The position numbers were made by a program, and so were the translations under genes. DNA of 64,000 bases from Tessaracoccus flavescens (lineage in GTDB: Bacteria; Actinomycetota; Actinomycetes; Propionibacteriales; Propionibacteriaceae), in the NCBI RefSeq assembly GCF_001998865.1, contig NZ_CP019607.1:1116001-1180000 (forward strand). Direction: 5' to 3'. The notes below the pieces were generated by a model. That model did not search any database. It was given only the letters and a program-made list of their open reading frames with translations, and was not told the DNA's origin. Position 1 is the stretch's first letter. Every line of letters begins with the position of its first letter. Shown here piece by piece: positions 27,017 to 35,753 of the stretch.

Positions 27017-27652
27017 TCAGCGGCGCCGCCTCCGGCGGACGTCCTCGCCCGCGACCCGGACGTTGTTGCCTCCCCACCACAGGAAGCCCTTGAGCACGAG
27101 GGTGCCGTTCGAGCCGTCGCCCAACGCCTCGCGCTCGATGTCGTTGCCCGCCATGATCGCCAGCGACTGGTCGACCACGCGCACCCCCTCGGGGACGACG
27201 ATGTCGTTGCCGCCCATCACGGCGTTGAGGGTGAGCGTGACGATCCGTCCCGGGCCCATGGCGTCGGTGAGGTCGTAGTTGTTGCCTCCCCACCAGGCGA
27301 AGTTGCTCAGCGTCCGGGTTCCCGACTCCACGCGCACGTCGCGGCCGGACATCACCGACATGGTGAAGCCTGCATCGCTCGGGGCGGTCTCCGGGACGCT
27401 CGTGCGGTAGTCCTCGACCGGCTCGACCACGGCGCCCTCACCGAGCGGGGCGAGCCCCCTCCCCTCCGGAAGGTCCGCCACGATCTCGGGGAGGTCGTCG
27501 AGATAGGTGGCCCGCAGGGCGAGGTCCTGGCGGTCCTTCATCTCGGAGAGATCGAGCCTTCCCGCCTCATAGGCGCGCTGCACGACGGTGAGGATCTGGT
27601 CACGCTCCGCGTCGCTGGCCCGGATCCGACGCTGTGGCAGTTGCTCTTCCAT
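27017..27652 (-). CDS. DUF1707 domain protein with LiaF/YvqF-like C-terminal domain
   Basis: A 211 aa protein. Residues about 8-60 form the DUF1707 SHOCT-like helical domain (RIRASDAERDQILTVVQRAY, AGRLDLSEMKDRQDLALRA), a linker follows, and residues about 95-205 form a beta-helix-like domain (TMSVMSGRDVRVESGTRTLS, WWGGNNYDLTDAM, MGGNDIVVPEGVRVV, WWGGNNVRV) related to the cell-wall-stress YvqF/LiaF C-terminus. No membrane helix is present, unlike LiaF. It ends with an Arg run. Function unknown; a link to envelope stress sensing is inferred from the domains only. Confidence 0.8.
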   Translation of the reverse strand: MEEQLPQRRIRASDAERDQILTVVQRAYEAGRLDLSEMKDRQDLALRATYLDDLPEIVADLPEGRGLAPLGEGAVVEPVEDYRTSVPETAPSDAGFTMSVMSGRDVRVESGTRTLSNFAWWGGNNYDLTDAMGPGRIVTLTLNAVMGGNDIVVPEGVRVVDQSLAIMAGNDIEREALGDGSNGTLVLKGFLWWGGNNVRVAGEDVRRRRRR

Positions 27653-27689
27653 GGCTCAACCCTAGGGCGCGACCGTGCCACAACGAGCC

Positions 27690-28097
27690 CCGCGGTCAAA
27701 CCCGGCGGGGCGCGGGCGCTGGTCACGCTCGGCCACGACGAGTACTGGTCGCTCGCCATGCGCACCAACCTGCAGACGCTGCGCGACTGGGGGATCAACC
27801 TCGTCTTCCTCGGCTCGGACACCATGTACTGCCGGATCCGCTGGAACGCGGACAACACGAGGGTCACGTCCTGCAAAGTCGCCGAACTCGATGCGATCCA
27901 GTCCCCGGAGACGACCACGACGTTCCAGGCAGGGCTGGAGCGACATCACCTACTACGTCGCGGCATCAAAGGCCGGCGTGTTCAACCTGGGCACCATGGG
28001 CTTCGCCAACGCCCCGACCCCCGGCATCACCTACCCGAGCCAGTCCGTCGCCTTCGCGAAGAAGGTGATCGCAAACAACATCGTGCGGTTCAGCTGA
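27690..28097 (+). pseudogene. Remnant of an N,N-dimethylformamidase large-subunit-like protein
   Basis: One frame reads ALVTLGHDEYWSLAMRTNLQ, then TLRDWGINLVFLGSDTMYCR and ends in SPETTTTFQAG; near 27935 the frame changes to WSDITYYVAASKAGVFNLGT and runs on to KKVIANNIVRFS with a stop. GHDEYWS plus the GINLVFLGS block is the mark of the N,N-dimethylformamidase beta-subunit-like C-terminal domain found in secreted actinobacterial proteins. The N-terminal part is missing, and the jump between the two blocks suggests a deletion of much of the domain's middle. Not functional. Confidence 0.65.
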
Positions 28098-28116
28098 GCT
28101 CGGGCCGCGACCGCCA

Positions 28117-29538
28117 CTACACGCCCGCGCGCTCCTCGATGATGGCGCGCACCGCGGCGGCGTCGTTGGGCGCGTCGATGACGTGACGCGGCAGGTCCAT
28201 CAGGTCCTCGAAGCGCGCGGGAAGCGGTGGCACCATGCCGATCGCCTCGACGATGGTGTCGGAGAACTTGACCGGCAGCGCCGTCTCCAGCACGATGATC
28301 GGCCCCTCGACCCCTGATTCGCGGGCGACGTGCACCCCGTCGGCGGTGTGCGGGTCGATCACGACCCGGTCCTCGTCGTAGACGCGGCTGATCTCGGCGA
28401 GCCGGTCGGCGTGGGTGGAGGCGCCGGAGACGAAGCCGAAGCGCTCGACCTGGCCGCGGAACTCGTCCGAGTCCGCCAGGTCGAAGGCGCGGTCCTGCGG
28501 GAGCCGTTCACCGAACAGCTCCGCGGTGCGGCCGGGGTCGCGGCCGAGCAGGTCGAAGACGAAGCGCTCGAAGTTCGACGCCTTCGAGATGTCCATGGAC
28601 GGCGAGCTCGTGGCGAGCGTCTCGTTCGCGTCGCGCACGCGGTAGGCGCCGGTGCGGAAGAACTCCTCCAGCACGTTGTTCTCGTTGGTGGCGAGGATCA
28701 GGCGGTGGATGGGCAGTCCCATCTCGCGGGCGATGTGGCCTGCCGCGATGTTGCCGAAGTTGCCCGACGGGACGGCGAAGCTGGCCGGCTCCCCGTCAGA
28801 GACCTGCAGCCAGGCGGCGAAGTAGTAGACGATCTGGGCCATCAGGCGGGCCCAGTTGATCGAGTTGACCGCGCCCAGCCGGTGGGCTGACTTGAACTCG
28901 GGGTCGGAGTTGAGCTGCTTGACGATGTCCTGGCAGTCGTCGAACACCCCGTCGACGGCGATGTTGACGATGCCCGGATCGTCGATGGAGAACATCTGCG
29001 CCTGCTGGAACGGCGTCATCCTCCCCTTCGGCGAGAGCATGAAGACCCGCACCGCAGGCTTGCCGAGCAGCGCGTACTCGGCAGACGAGCCGGTGTCGCC
29101 GCTGGTCGCGCCGACGATGTTGATGCTCTGGCCCCTTCGTTCGAGCTCGTACTCGAACAGCTCGCCGAGCAGCTGCATCGCCATGTCCTTGAAGGCGGCG
29201 GTGGGACCGTTGCTGAGGTGGGCGAGCCACAGCCCACCCGACAGCTCGGTGACCGGCACGACCCCCGGGTCGATGAACTTGCCCGGCTCGTAAGCGCGCT
29301 CGACGATGGCGCGCAGGTCGGCTTCGTCGATGTCGTCGACGAACAGCCGCACGATCTCGAACGCCAGCGCCGCGTAGCCCTGTTCGGCCAGCAGCGTCCG
29401 CCACCGTCCGAGGGTCTCCGCGGAGACCTGCGGATAGCTCTCCGGCAGGTAGAGACCGCCGTCGGCCGAGAGCCCCTCGAGCAGGATGTCGCTGAACGGC
29501 TTGCCCGGGGCGGCCGAGCGCGTGGAGACGTAACGCAT
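28117..29538 (-). CDS. thrC: Threonine synthase
   Basis: A 473 aa PLP enzyme converting O-phosphohomoserine to threonine. It is of the long class (start RYVSTRSAAPGKPFSDILLE) like E. coli/yeast enzymes. The PLP lysine is in GPTAAFKDMAMQ, the phosphate-binding loop in FAVPSGNFGNIAAG, and ATSGDTGSSAEYAL is present. TAGAAT at 29546-29551 lies seven bases before the ATG with no ribosome-binding site, so a leaderless message is likely. Monocistronic; its stop is close to that of the convergent pseudogene. Confidence 0.95.
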   Translation of the reverse strand: MRYVSTRSAAPGKPFSDILLEGLSADGGLYLPESYPQVSAETLGRWRTLLAEQGYAALAFEIVRLFVDDIDEADLRAIVERAYEPGKFIDPGVVPVTELSGGLWLAHLSNGPTAAFKDMAMQLLGELFEYELERRGQSINIVGATSGDTGSSAEYALLGKPAVRVFMLSPKGRMTPFQQAQMFSIDDPGIVNIAVDGVFDDCQDIVKQLNSDPEFKSAHRLGAVNSINWARLMAQIVYYFAAWLQVSDGEPASFAVPSGNFGNIAAGHIAREMGLPIHRLILATNENNVLEEFFRTGAYRVRDANETLATSSPSMDISKASNFERFVFDLLGRDPGRTAELFGERLPQDRAFDLADSDEFRGQVERFGFVSGASTHADRLAEISRVYDEDRVVIDPHTADGVHVARESGVEGPIIVLETALPVKFSDTIVEAIGMVPPLPARFEDLMDLPRHVIDAPNDAAAVRAIIEERAGV

Positions 29539-29588
29539 GGCACGGATTCTAGTGGGGACGCGCACGACGATCGGGCCGCTGACCAGGC

Positions 29589-30473
29589 TCAGCCCTTGAC
29601 GTCGCGTCGTTCGAACACGAGGCCGGCCACGACGGCGAGCACCGCGATCACGCAGAGGTGGAAGATCAGCGACTCCCCGCGGGTGACCACGCCGAAGTTG
29701 GGGCCGTCGGTGAACGGGTCGGTCAGGTCGGAGCGGCCGTAGATCATGGCGATGGCGTTGCGCAAGGGAAGCAGGTGGTAGACCCACGCGTCGCGACCGG
29801 CCACGCCCATGTCGTCGATCAGCAGGTTGACCACGAGGACGGCGACCGCCGCGGCCATCGACAGCGGCGTGCTGCGGATGGTGAAGGTGACCAGCGCCGC
29901 GATCAGGCCGACGATGAACCCGTAGAACATGGTCGAGGCGATCAACTCGAGCAGGCCATGCGCGGGCCCGATCGACCCGATCCCGTTGACCGCCATGTAA
30001 CTGACCACCATGGAGGCGACCGTCGTGCCGATCCCGACCAGCGTGAGCACCGCCCCGAGCACCCCGCAGGCGAGCGTGCGGGCAGCGAGCAGGATGCCGC
30101 GCTGCGGCGTGAAGGTCAGCTGCGTCGCAAGCGCCCCGGACGTGAAGTCGGCCCCGACATAGGTGACCACGATCATGAACGCGATGAACGCCAGGACGAG
30201 GGCTGCCTGTGGCAGGACGGTGACGACCGCCTCGTCGAAGGTGAGGAAGTAGACGACGTTGTCCAAGGTGCAGTCGGGGCACTCGCCAGTGGCCTGCATC
30301 CTGACCAGGTCGACCTGGGCGAGCAGTATCTCCTGGCTGCCTGGCTGGCGGATCTGGTCGGCCCACGACGCCGGGAGGAACACCCCGGCGAGGATGACCA
30401 GGATCACGCTGCCCCAGGCGCGGCGTCGGTAGCGCAGCCTGGAGAGCTCGGAGCGCATCAGGTTGGTGAACAT
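29589..30473 (-). CDS. ABC-2 type transporter permease
   Basis: A 294 aa membrane protein with about six helices: one at 20-40 (WGSVILVILAGVFLPAS), then helices around residues 85-110, 130-160, 175-205, 205-230 and 265-285 (SLIFHLCVIAVLAVVAGLVF). The first loop is extracytoplasmic and carries CPDC. It resembles the DUF3533/ABC-2 permeases paired with an antibiotic- or bacteriocin-type ATPase. ATG 30473 overlaps the ATPase stop (TGATG), so the two subunits are translationally coupled. The substrate is unknown. Confidence 0.8.
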   Translation of the reverse strand: MFTNLMRSELSRLRYRRRAWGSVILVILAGVFLPASWADQIRQPGSQEILLAQVDLVRMQATGECPDCTLDNVVYFLTFDEAVVTVLPQAALVLAFIAFMIVVTYVGADFTSGALATQLTFTPQRGILLAARTLACGVLGAVLTLVGIGTTVASMVVSYMAVNGIGSIGPAHGLLELIASTMFYGFIVGLIAALVTFTIRSTPLSMAAAVAVLVVNLLIDDMGVAGRDAWVYHLLPLRNAIAMIYGRSDLTDPFTDGPNFGVVTRGESLIFHLCVIAVLAVVAGLVFERRDVKG

Positions 30474-31474
30474 CAGCGCCTCCCCGACTGCGAGCTGCCG
30501 AGGTGGGCACCGGAGGTCAGGTGCAGGAACACCTGCTCGAGGCTCCTGCGTTCCGTGGTCAGTTCCTGGGGCCAGAGCCCCACCCGGCCGAGGGTCTCGG
30601 CGATGACGGCGGCATCGGGCACCCCTCTGTCGCGCGCGGAAACCCGGAGCCCGGACTCGTCCGTGTCGACCTTCCAACCCGCGGCACGCAGCAGGTCGGT
30701 CGCCTCGAGGGCACGCTCGAGGCGGACCCGCACGTGGGGCGCGCCGTCGCTGAGGAAGTCCGCGATGGAGCCCTCGGCTACCACCCTCCCTCGCGCGATG
30801 ATCGAGACGGAGTCGGCGATCTGTTCGATCTCGGAGAGGATGTGCGAGGAGACGAGCACGGTGCGGCCCGCGTCGGCGAGCCCGCGCATGGTGGCCCGGA
30901 TGTCGTGGATGCCGACGGGGTCGAGGCCGTTGGTCGGCTCATCGAAGATCAGCACCTCGGGGCGCTTCAGCAGCGTCGCGGCGATCGCGAGGCGCTGCTT
31001 CATGCCGAGCGAGTAGGTGGTGAAGTGGCGCTCGGCGTCGGCGGTCAGGCCGACCTCGAGCAGCACCTCGCTGACCCGGCGGTGCGGGGCTCCGATCGAG
31101 TCGGCGAGCACGTTCAGGTTGTGCCGCCCAGACATGCGCGGCGAGAACTTCGGCGACTCGACGATCGCGCCGACCTGCCCGATCACCCTCGGCAGCGCCT
31201 TCGGGATGGGGTGGCCGAGGATCTCGACGCTTCCTCCGTTTGCCCGCACCAGCCCGAGCATGATCCGGATGGAGGTCGTCTTGCCAGACCCGTTGGGTCC
31301 GAGCAGGCCGTGCACTCCACCGCGCGGGACGTTGAGGTTGAGCCCGTCGAGGACGGCCCTACCCCCGTAGCGCTTAGTGAGGTCCGTCGCCTGGATCGCC
31401 CACTCGGAGGCGCGCTGATTCCAGGGGACGGCAGACATACCGGCGAGACTAGCCTCGCCACCCGAAACGGACAT
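30473..31474 (-). CDS. ABC transporter ATP-binding protein (ABC-2 exporter type)
   Basis: A 333 aa ATPase: Walker A GPNGSGKTT, Q-loop region QVGAIVESPKFSPRMSGRHN, signature YSLGMKQRLAIA, Walker B LLKRPEVLIFDEPTNGLDP and switch His in VSSHILSE. A C-terminal regulatory extension of about 90 residues follows (FLSDGAPHVRVRLERALEA...). It is of the bacitracin/DrrA-like exporter group. ATG 31474 overlaps the stop of the mannosyltransferase (TGATG), an arrangement that favours this start over an internal ATG at 31438. It partners the permease at 29589. Confidence 0.88.
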   Translation of the reverse strand: MSVSGGEASLAGMSAVPWNQRASEWAIQATDLTKRYGGRAVLDGLNLNVPRGGVHGLLGPNGSGKTTSIRIMLGLVRANGGSVEILGHPIPKALPRVIGQVGAIVESPKFSPRMSGRHNLNVLADSIGAPHRRVSEVLLEVGLTADAERHFTTYSLGMKQRLAIAATLLKRPEVLIFDEPTNGLDPVGIHDIRATMRGLADAGRTVLVSSHILSEIEQIADSVSIIARGRVVAEGSIADFLSDGAPHVRVRLERALEATDLLRAAGWKVDTDESGLRVSARDRGVPDAAVIAETLGRVGLWPQELTTERRSLEQVFLHLTSGAHLGSSQSGRR

Positions 31475-32922
31475 CACACCGGGGTCTTGAAGGGGTCGCG
31501 CTCCGGATCCGACGCAGGTAGCGGGTCGATTTCGCGGCGGGCGAGGGCGCGCCAGGCGAACCAGAGCGGCACACCGACCACGGCCATCGACACGTACGAG
31601 GGGAGGATGTCCTGCAGCGGCGCGAGCAGCGCGAAGGCCGCGACGACCACGAGCCAGACCCGGTTCCACCCGGGGCCCCCGCGCAGGAACACGTACAGCG
31701 GGAGGAAGAGGGTCAGGTACCACGGCTGCAGCGCGGGCCCTAACACGTTGAAGGCGGCGAGGACGAGGACGGTGAAGAGCCACGGTCGGCCGATCCTCGC
31801 TCCCGTCGGCCCGACCCGGACCCAGACCAGCACGATGGCCACCACCATCAGCACCGTCGACAGGCCGGTGACGAGCGCGTTGGCTGTCGAGTGCGGCAGC
31901 AGTTCATTGTAGCGCAGGAAGGAGGCGACCCACGACAGCGGCGCGTTGCTCGTCGCCTCGACCGGGCTGCCAGCCGTCGGGTTGCGCCAGCCCAGGCCCC
32001 ACGACAACGAGGAGACGAGGAACGTGGCGATGGTGATCAGGCCGGGCACGACCGCGACGGCGATGAGCCGCGGCCAGCCCCCGACCTTCTCCCCGTCGCG
32101 GAAGCGGAGCCCCCACCCGACGGCGACCACGCCGAGCCCGTACAGGGCGGCGGACTGCTTGATCCCCATGGCAAGGCCGAGCAGCACGCCGGCCACGACG
32201 AGGCCGCGCCAGCCCCGCCAGCCGAGGTCGGTGGCGGCGAGCAGCGCCGCGACGCCGAGCGCCACCATCAGGGCGTCGTTGTGCACGCCGCCGACCCACT
32301 GCACGAGCATGATCGGGTTCAGCAGCCCCGCCCACAGCGCGAGCCGCGGGTCGATGCCGAACCGTCGCGCCAGCCGGGGCAGGCAGAAGGCCAGGATGGC
32401 GAGCGCGAGCAGGCTCGGCAGCCGCAGCGCGACGAGGGTCCAGTACAGGTCTCCCCCGGTCATCTGCGAGATCAGGCCGAATATGTCGAGCGAGAGGGAC
32501 GGGTAGACCGACGTCGTCTTGTACCAGTGCACGCCGACCAGCAGCCCCGCGAGCCCCGCGTCGCCGATCGGCGTCTCATACGGGTTGATTCCGTGCGCCA
32601 CCTGCCAGCCCGTCGCAGCGTAGGCGTAGGCGTCGCGGGAGTGCATCGGAAACGCGAACAGCATGGGAGCGATCCAGATCGCGGCGGTCAGCAACGGATG
32701 TCGCCAGGTCGGGCCGAGTTGCCACCATGCAAGCAGCAGCAGCCCCGTCGCGGGCACGGCGATCAGCGGCCGCCACCAACTGGCGCGGACCTCGAGCAGG
32801 CCAGCCAGGTCTGCGGTGTGGGCCCCGATGATCACGACGACGGCCAACAGGCCGAGGGCAACCCACAGCCATGGGCGCCCCGTGACCGCCGAAGGGCGGG
32901 TCCGCAACCACGGCAGTCTCAC
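31474..32922 (-). CDS. Polyprenol-phosphate-mannose-dependent alpha-(1-6)-mannosyltransferase-like GT-C protein
   Basis: A 482 aa polytopic protein with about 11-13 helices starting at WLWVALGLLAVVVIIGAHTA. The GT-C Asp-containing loop between the first helices reads FAFPMHSRDAYAYAATGWQV, followed by HGINPYETP, and the motif GGVHNDALMVALG is typical of the actinobacterial MptA/MptB-type enzymes that elongate lipoglycan mannan outside the membrane using polyprenyl-phosphomannose. GTG 32922 was chosen because GAGGGG lies six bases upstream and it directly precedes the first helix. It is translationally coupled to the ABC ATPase, so the exporter may handle an envelope glycolipid. Confidence 0.75.
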   Translation of the reverse strand: MRLPWLRTRPSAVTGRPWLWVALGLLAVVVIIGAHTADLAGLLEVRASWWRPLIAVPATGLLLLAWWQLGPTWRHPLLTAAIWIAPMLFAFPMHSRDAYAYAATGWQVAHGINPYETPIGDAGLAGLLVGVHWYKTTSVYPSLSLDIFGLISQMTGGDLYWTLVALRLPSLLALAILAFCLPRLARRFGIDPRLALWAGLLNPIMLVQWVGGVHNDALMVALGVAALLAATDLGWRGWRGLVVAGVLLGLAMGIKQSAALYGLGVVAVGWGLRFRDGEKVGGWPRLIAVAVVPGLITIATFLVSSLSWGLGWRNPTAGSPVEATSNAPLSWVASFLRYNELLPHSTANALVTGLSTVLMVVAIVLVWVRVGPTGARIGRPWLFTVLVLAAFNVLGPALQPWYLTLFLPLYVFLRGGPGWNRVWLVVVAAFALLAPLQDILPSYVSMAVVGVPLWFAWRALARREIDPLPASDPERDPFKTPV

Positions 32923-33035
32923 ACGCTTCCCCTCTGTCTTCGCCGGAGGGTCGGGCACCGTGCGCCGCCACTCCGAGCCGGACCAGCCTATCCTGCCGCG
33001 GATGGCAGGGGATCTGAGATCGGGGCCGGTCGGGT

Positions 33036-33041
33036 TAGGCT
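33036..33041 (+). promoter_or_regulatory. Possible -10 element of NDH-2
   Basis: TAGGCT, the recurring -10 hexamer of this window, about 70 bases before the NADH dehydrogenase ATG. No clear -35. Confidence 0.35.
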
Positions 33042-33108
33042 TGGAGGAAACCACACCGTCGCGGGCGACCCCGTCGGGTCGCCCGTAGACACGACTCGGG
33101 GAGGACGC

Positions 33109-34479
33109 ATGACCCGCAAGCGCGTCGTGATCATCGGTTCCGGCTTCGGAGGCCTGTTCGCCGCGAAGGCGCTCAAGCACGCCGACGTCGACATCACGCT
33201 GATCGCCAAGACCACCACCCACCTGTTCCAGCCGCTGCTGTACCAGGTGGCGACGGGCGTCCTGTCGGAGGGCGAGATCGCCCCCGCCACCCGCGAGATC
33301 CTGCGCAGGCAGGCCAACGTCCAGGTCCTGCTCGGGCTGGTCGACGACATCGACCTGACCAACCGCGTGGTCAAGTGGCGCTTCCACAATGACTACCACG
33401 AGACGCCCTACGACGAGCTGATCGTCGCGGCAGGCGCCGGGCAGTCGTACTTCGGCAACGACCATTTCGCCACCTTCGCCCCAGGCATGAAGTCCATCGA
33501 CGACGCTCTCGAGCTGCGCGCCCGCATCTTCAAGGCGTTCGAGGTCGCGGAGTTCACCACCGACGAGGAGGAGCGACGCCGTCTGCTCACCTTCGTGGTC
33601 GTCGGCGCAGGCCCGACGGGCGTCGAGATGGCAGGCCAGATCCGTGAGCTCGCCACCTCGACGCTGCGCAACGAGTTCCGCTCGATCGACCCCACCACCG
33701 CGAAGGTGGTCCTGATCGACGGCGCCTCGCAGGTCCTCCCCCCATTCGGCCCGAGCCTCGGAAAGAAGACCGAGAAGGTGCTGGAGAAGCTGGGCGTCGA
33801 GGTGATGCTCAACGCCATGGTCACCGAGGTCGACGAGGACGGCCTCACCGTGAAGCTGAAGGACTGCACCGTCAAACGCATCGAGGCCACCTGCAAGGTG
33901 TGGGCGGCAGGCGTCAAGGGAAGCGAGCTCGGCACGATCCTCGCGGAGCAGTCCGGCGCCGAGCTCAACCGCGCCAACCAGGTCGTGGTCAACGAGAACC
34001 TGACGCTTCCCGGCCATCCCGAGGTCTTCGTGATCGGGGACATGGCATTTGTCGAGGGCGTGCCCGGTGTCGCCCAGGGCGCCATCCAGGAGGCGAAGTA
34101 CGCCGCGAAGACCATCAAGGCGCGGCTGTCGCACACGGACCCGCCCGGTCCGTTCAAGTACTTCGACAAGGGCTCGATGGCCACCATCTCGAAGTTCTCC
34201 GCGGTGGCGAAGATCGGCAAGTTCCACCTGACCGGCATCCTCGCCTGGTTCGCCTGGCTGTTCCTGCACCTTCTCTACATCGCGGGCTTCAAGCAGAGGG
34301 TCACCACCCTGCTCAGCTGGGCATTGACGTTCGCCACCAATGGCCGCTCGCAGCGCGTGGTCACCAACCAGCAACTGGTCGGAAGATTGGCCCTTCAGCG
34401 GCTAGGCTCCGGTGTGTCGGGCAGACTGATGCACGGCGAGGACGTGGCGCCGAAGCCTGAGGACGCCCAGCCGCAGTAG
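33109..34479 (+). CDS. ndh: Type II NADH dehydrogenase
   Basis: A 456 aa membrane-associated flavoprotein passing electrons from NADH to quinone without proton pumping. The FAD motif is VVIIGSGFGGLFAAKAL, the NADH motif VVVGAGPTGVEMAGQI, and the quinone-side signature THLFQPLLYQVATGVL is present. A C-terminal amphipathic/hydrophobic segment (FHLTGILAWFAWLFLHLLYI) serves as membrane anchor. GGGGAGGA precedes ATG 33109. The next gene, DoxX-like, starts 14 bases after the stop. The length matches mycobacterial Ndh. Confidence 0.93.
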   Translation: MTRKRVVIIGSGFGGLFAAKALKHADVDITLIAKTTTHLFQPLLYQVATGVLSEGEIAPATREILRRQANVQVLLGLVDDIDLTNRVVKWRFHNDYHETPYDELIVAAGAGQSYFGNDHFATFAPGMKSIDDALELRARIFKAFEVAEFTTDEEERRRLLTFVVVGAGPTGVEMAGQIRELATSTLRNEFRSIDPTTAKVVLIDGASQVLPPFGPSLGKKTEKVLEKLGVEVMLNAMVTEVDEDGLTVKLKDCTVKRIEATCKVWAAGVKGSELGTILAEQSGAELNRANQVVVNENLTLPGHPEVFVIGDMAFVEGVPGVAQGAIQEAKYAAKTIKARLSHTDPPGPFKYFDKGSMATISKFSAVAKIGKFHLTGILAWFAWLFLHLLYIAGFKQRVTTLLSWALTFATNGRSQRVVTNQQLVGRLALQRLGSGVSGRLMHGEDVAPKPEDAQPQ

Positions 34480-34493
34480 CCGAGGAGGCGCCA

Positions 34494-34964
34494 GTGGAAG
34501 CATTCCTGAGAGTCGTGCGCGACATCGCGCTGCTCATCGCACGGATCGTCACCGGCGTGATCCTCGTGGCCCACGGCTGGTACCGCTGGCAGATCACGGG
34601 CGTCGACCTGCAGGTCGTCGTCCTCGAGGGCTCCGGCCTCCCCGCTGCGCAGGGCCTTGCCATCGCCACCGTCATCTTCGAGATGGTCGGCGGCGCGCTG
34701 CTCGTCTTCGGCCTCGCGACCCCGCTGGTCGGGCTTGGCATGGCGGTGATGAACGTGGCGATCATCCTCACCACGCGGGCCGACGGCGGCTTCTACGTCC
34801 ACGAGGGCGGCTGGGAGTACAACGCGGTCCTCGCGGCCATCGGGCTGCTGTTCCTCGCCTTCGGCTCCGGCCGGGCAGGCCTCGATCACCTCTTCATCCG
34901 CCCCTCGGGAGGAGACGGCGAGCTGATCCAGGAGGATCCGCGCTACGTGCGCGACGCGGCCTGA
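34494..34964 (+). CDS. DoxX family membrane protein
   Basis: A 156 aa protein with four helices (about residues 10-30, 50-72, 76-95 and 110-130) and the DoxX/DoxD pattern ARIVTGVILVAHGW near the first helix. Mycobacterial DoxX forms an oxidoreductase complex with SodA and SseA, but most family members are uncharacterised. GTG 34494 with GAGGAGG upstream begins 14 bases after ndh, so the two are probably one operon and the protein may serve quinone or redox homeostasis. Confidence 0.8.
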   Translation: MEAFLRVVRDIALLIARIVTGVILVAHGWYRWQITGVDLQVVVLEGSGLPAAQGLAIATVIFEMVGGALLVFGLATPLVGLGMAVMNVAIILTTRADGGFYVHEGGWEYNAVLAAIGLLFLAFGSGRAGLDHLFIRPSGGDGELIQEDPRYVRDAA

Positions 34965-35027
34965 GCTCACAGGATCGGCACAGCTTTCTCATAGCCTTTC
35001 CCGGTTCTGCGGTGCGAGAGTAGAGCC

Positions 35028-35753
35028 ATGGCCATCACGGAACCCCTCTCCCGCCCCGACGGCACGCCGATCCGCATCCTCACCGTCGACGACGAGCCCA
35101 GCCTGATCGAGCTGCTCTCCATGGCGATGCGCTACGAGGGCTGGGACGTGCACACGGCCGCCTCCGGGAGCGAGGCGGTGAAGGTCGCGCGCGAGGTCCG
35201 TCCGGACGCGCTGGTGCTCGACATGATGCTTCCCGACTTCGACGGCCTCGAGGTCATGCGCCGGATCCGCACGGAGCAGCCCGACGTGCCCGTGATCTTC
35301 CTCACCGCGAAGGACGGCGTCAGCGACCGGATCAACGGCCTGACCGCCGGCGGCGACGACTATGTCACGAAGCCCTTCTCGCTCGAGGAGGTGATCGCCC
35401 GGCTGCGCGGCCTGCTGCGCCGCTCGGGCGCGACGACCGTGCGCCCCGACACCCAGATCGTGGTTGGCGACCTGATCCTCGACGAGGACTCGCACGAGGT
35501 GACGAGGGCGGGCGAGCCGATCCATCTGACCGCGACCGAGTTCGAGCTGCTGCGCTTCCTGATGCGCAACCCCAAGCGGGTGCTGTCGAAGGCGCAGATC
35601 CTCGACCGGGTGTGGAACTACGACTTCGGCGGCCAGGCCAACGTCGTCGAGCTGTACATCTCGTATCTGCGTAAGAAGATCGACGCCAACCGTGAGCCGA
35701 TGATCCACACGATGCGCGGGGCGGGCTACGTGCTGAGGCCGGCCGCGGCATGA
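35028..35753 (+). CDS. OmpR/PhoB-family response regulator (TrcR/MprA-like)
   Basis: A 241 aa regulator. Receiver domain at about 18-130: acidic pair in TVDDEPSL, phospho-acceptor Asp in LVLDMMLPDFDG, Thr/Lys in IFLTAKDG. The winged-helix output domain at about 140-238 (HLTATEFELLRFLMRNPKRV, LDRVWNYDFGG, VVELYISYLRKKID, IHTMRGAGYVLRP). It overlaps the kinase gene by ATGA. Sequence is closest in style to TrcR/MprA; the signal and targets cannot be inferred. Confidence 0.92.
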   Translation: MAITEPLSRPDGTPIRILTVDDEPSLIELLSMAMRYEGWDVHTAASGSEAVKVAREVRPDALVLDMMLPDFDGLEVMRRIRTEQPDVPVIFLTAKDGVSDRINGLTAGGDDYVTKPFSLEEVIARLRGLLRRSGATTVRPDTQIVVGDLILDEDSHEVTRAGEPIHLTATEFELLRFLMRNPKRVLSKAQILDRVWNYDFGGQANVVELYISYLRKKIDANREPMIHTMRGAGYVLRPAAA

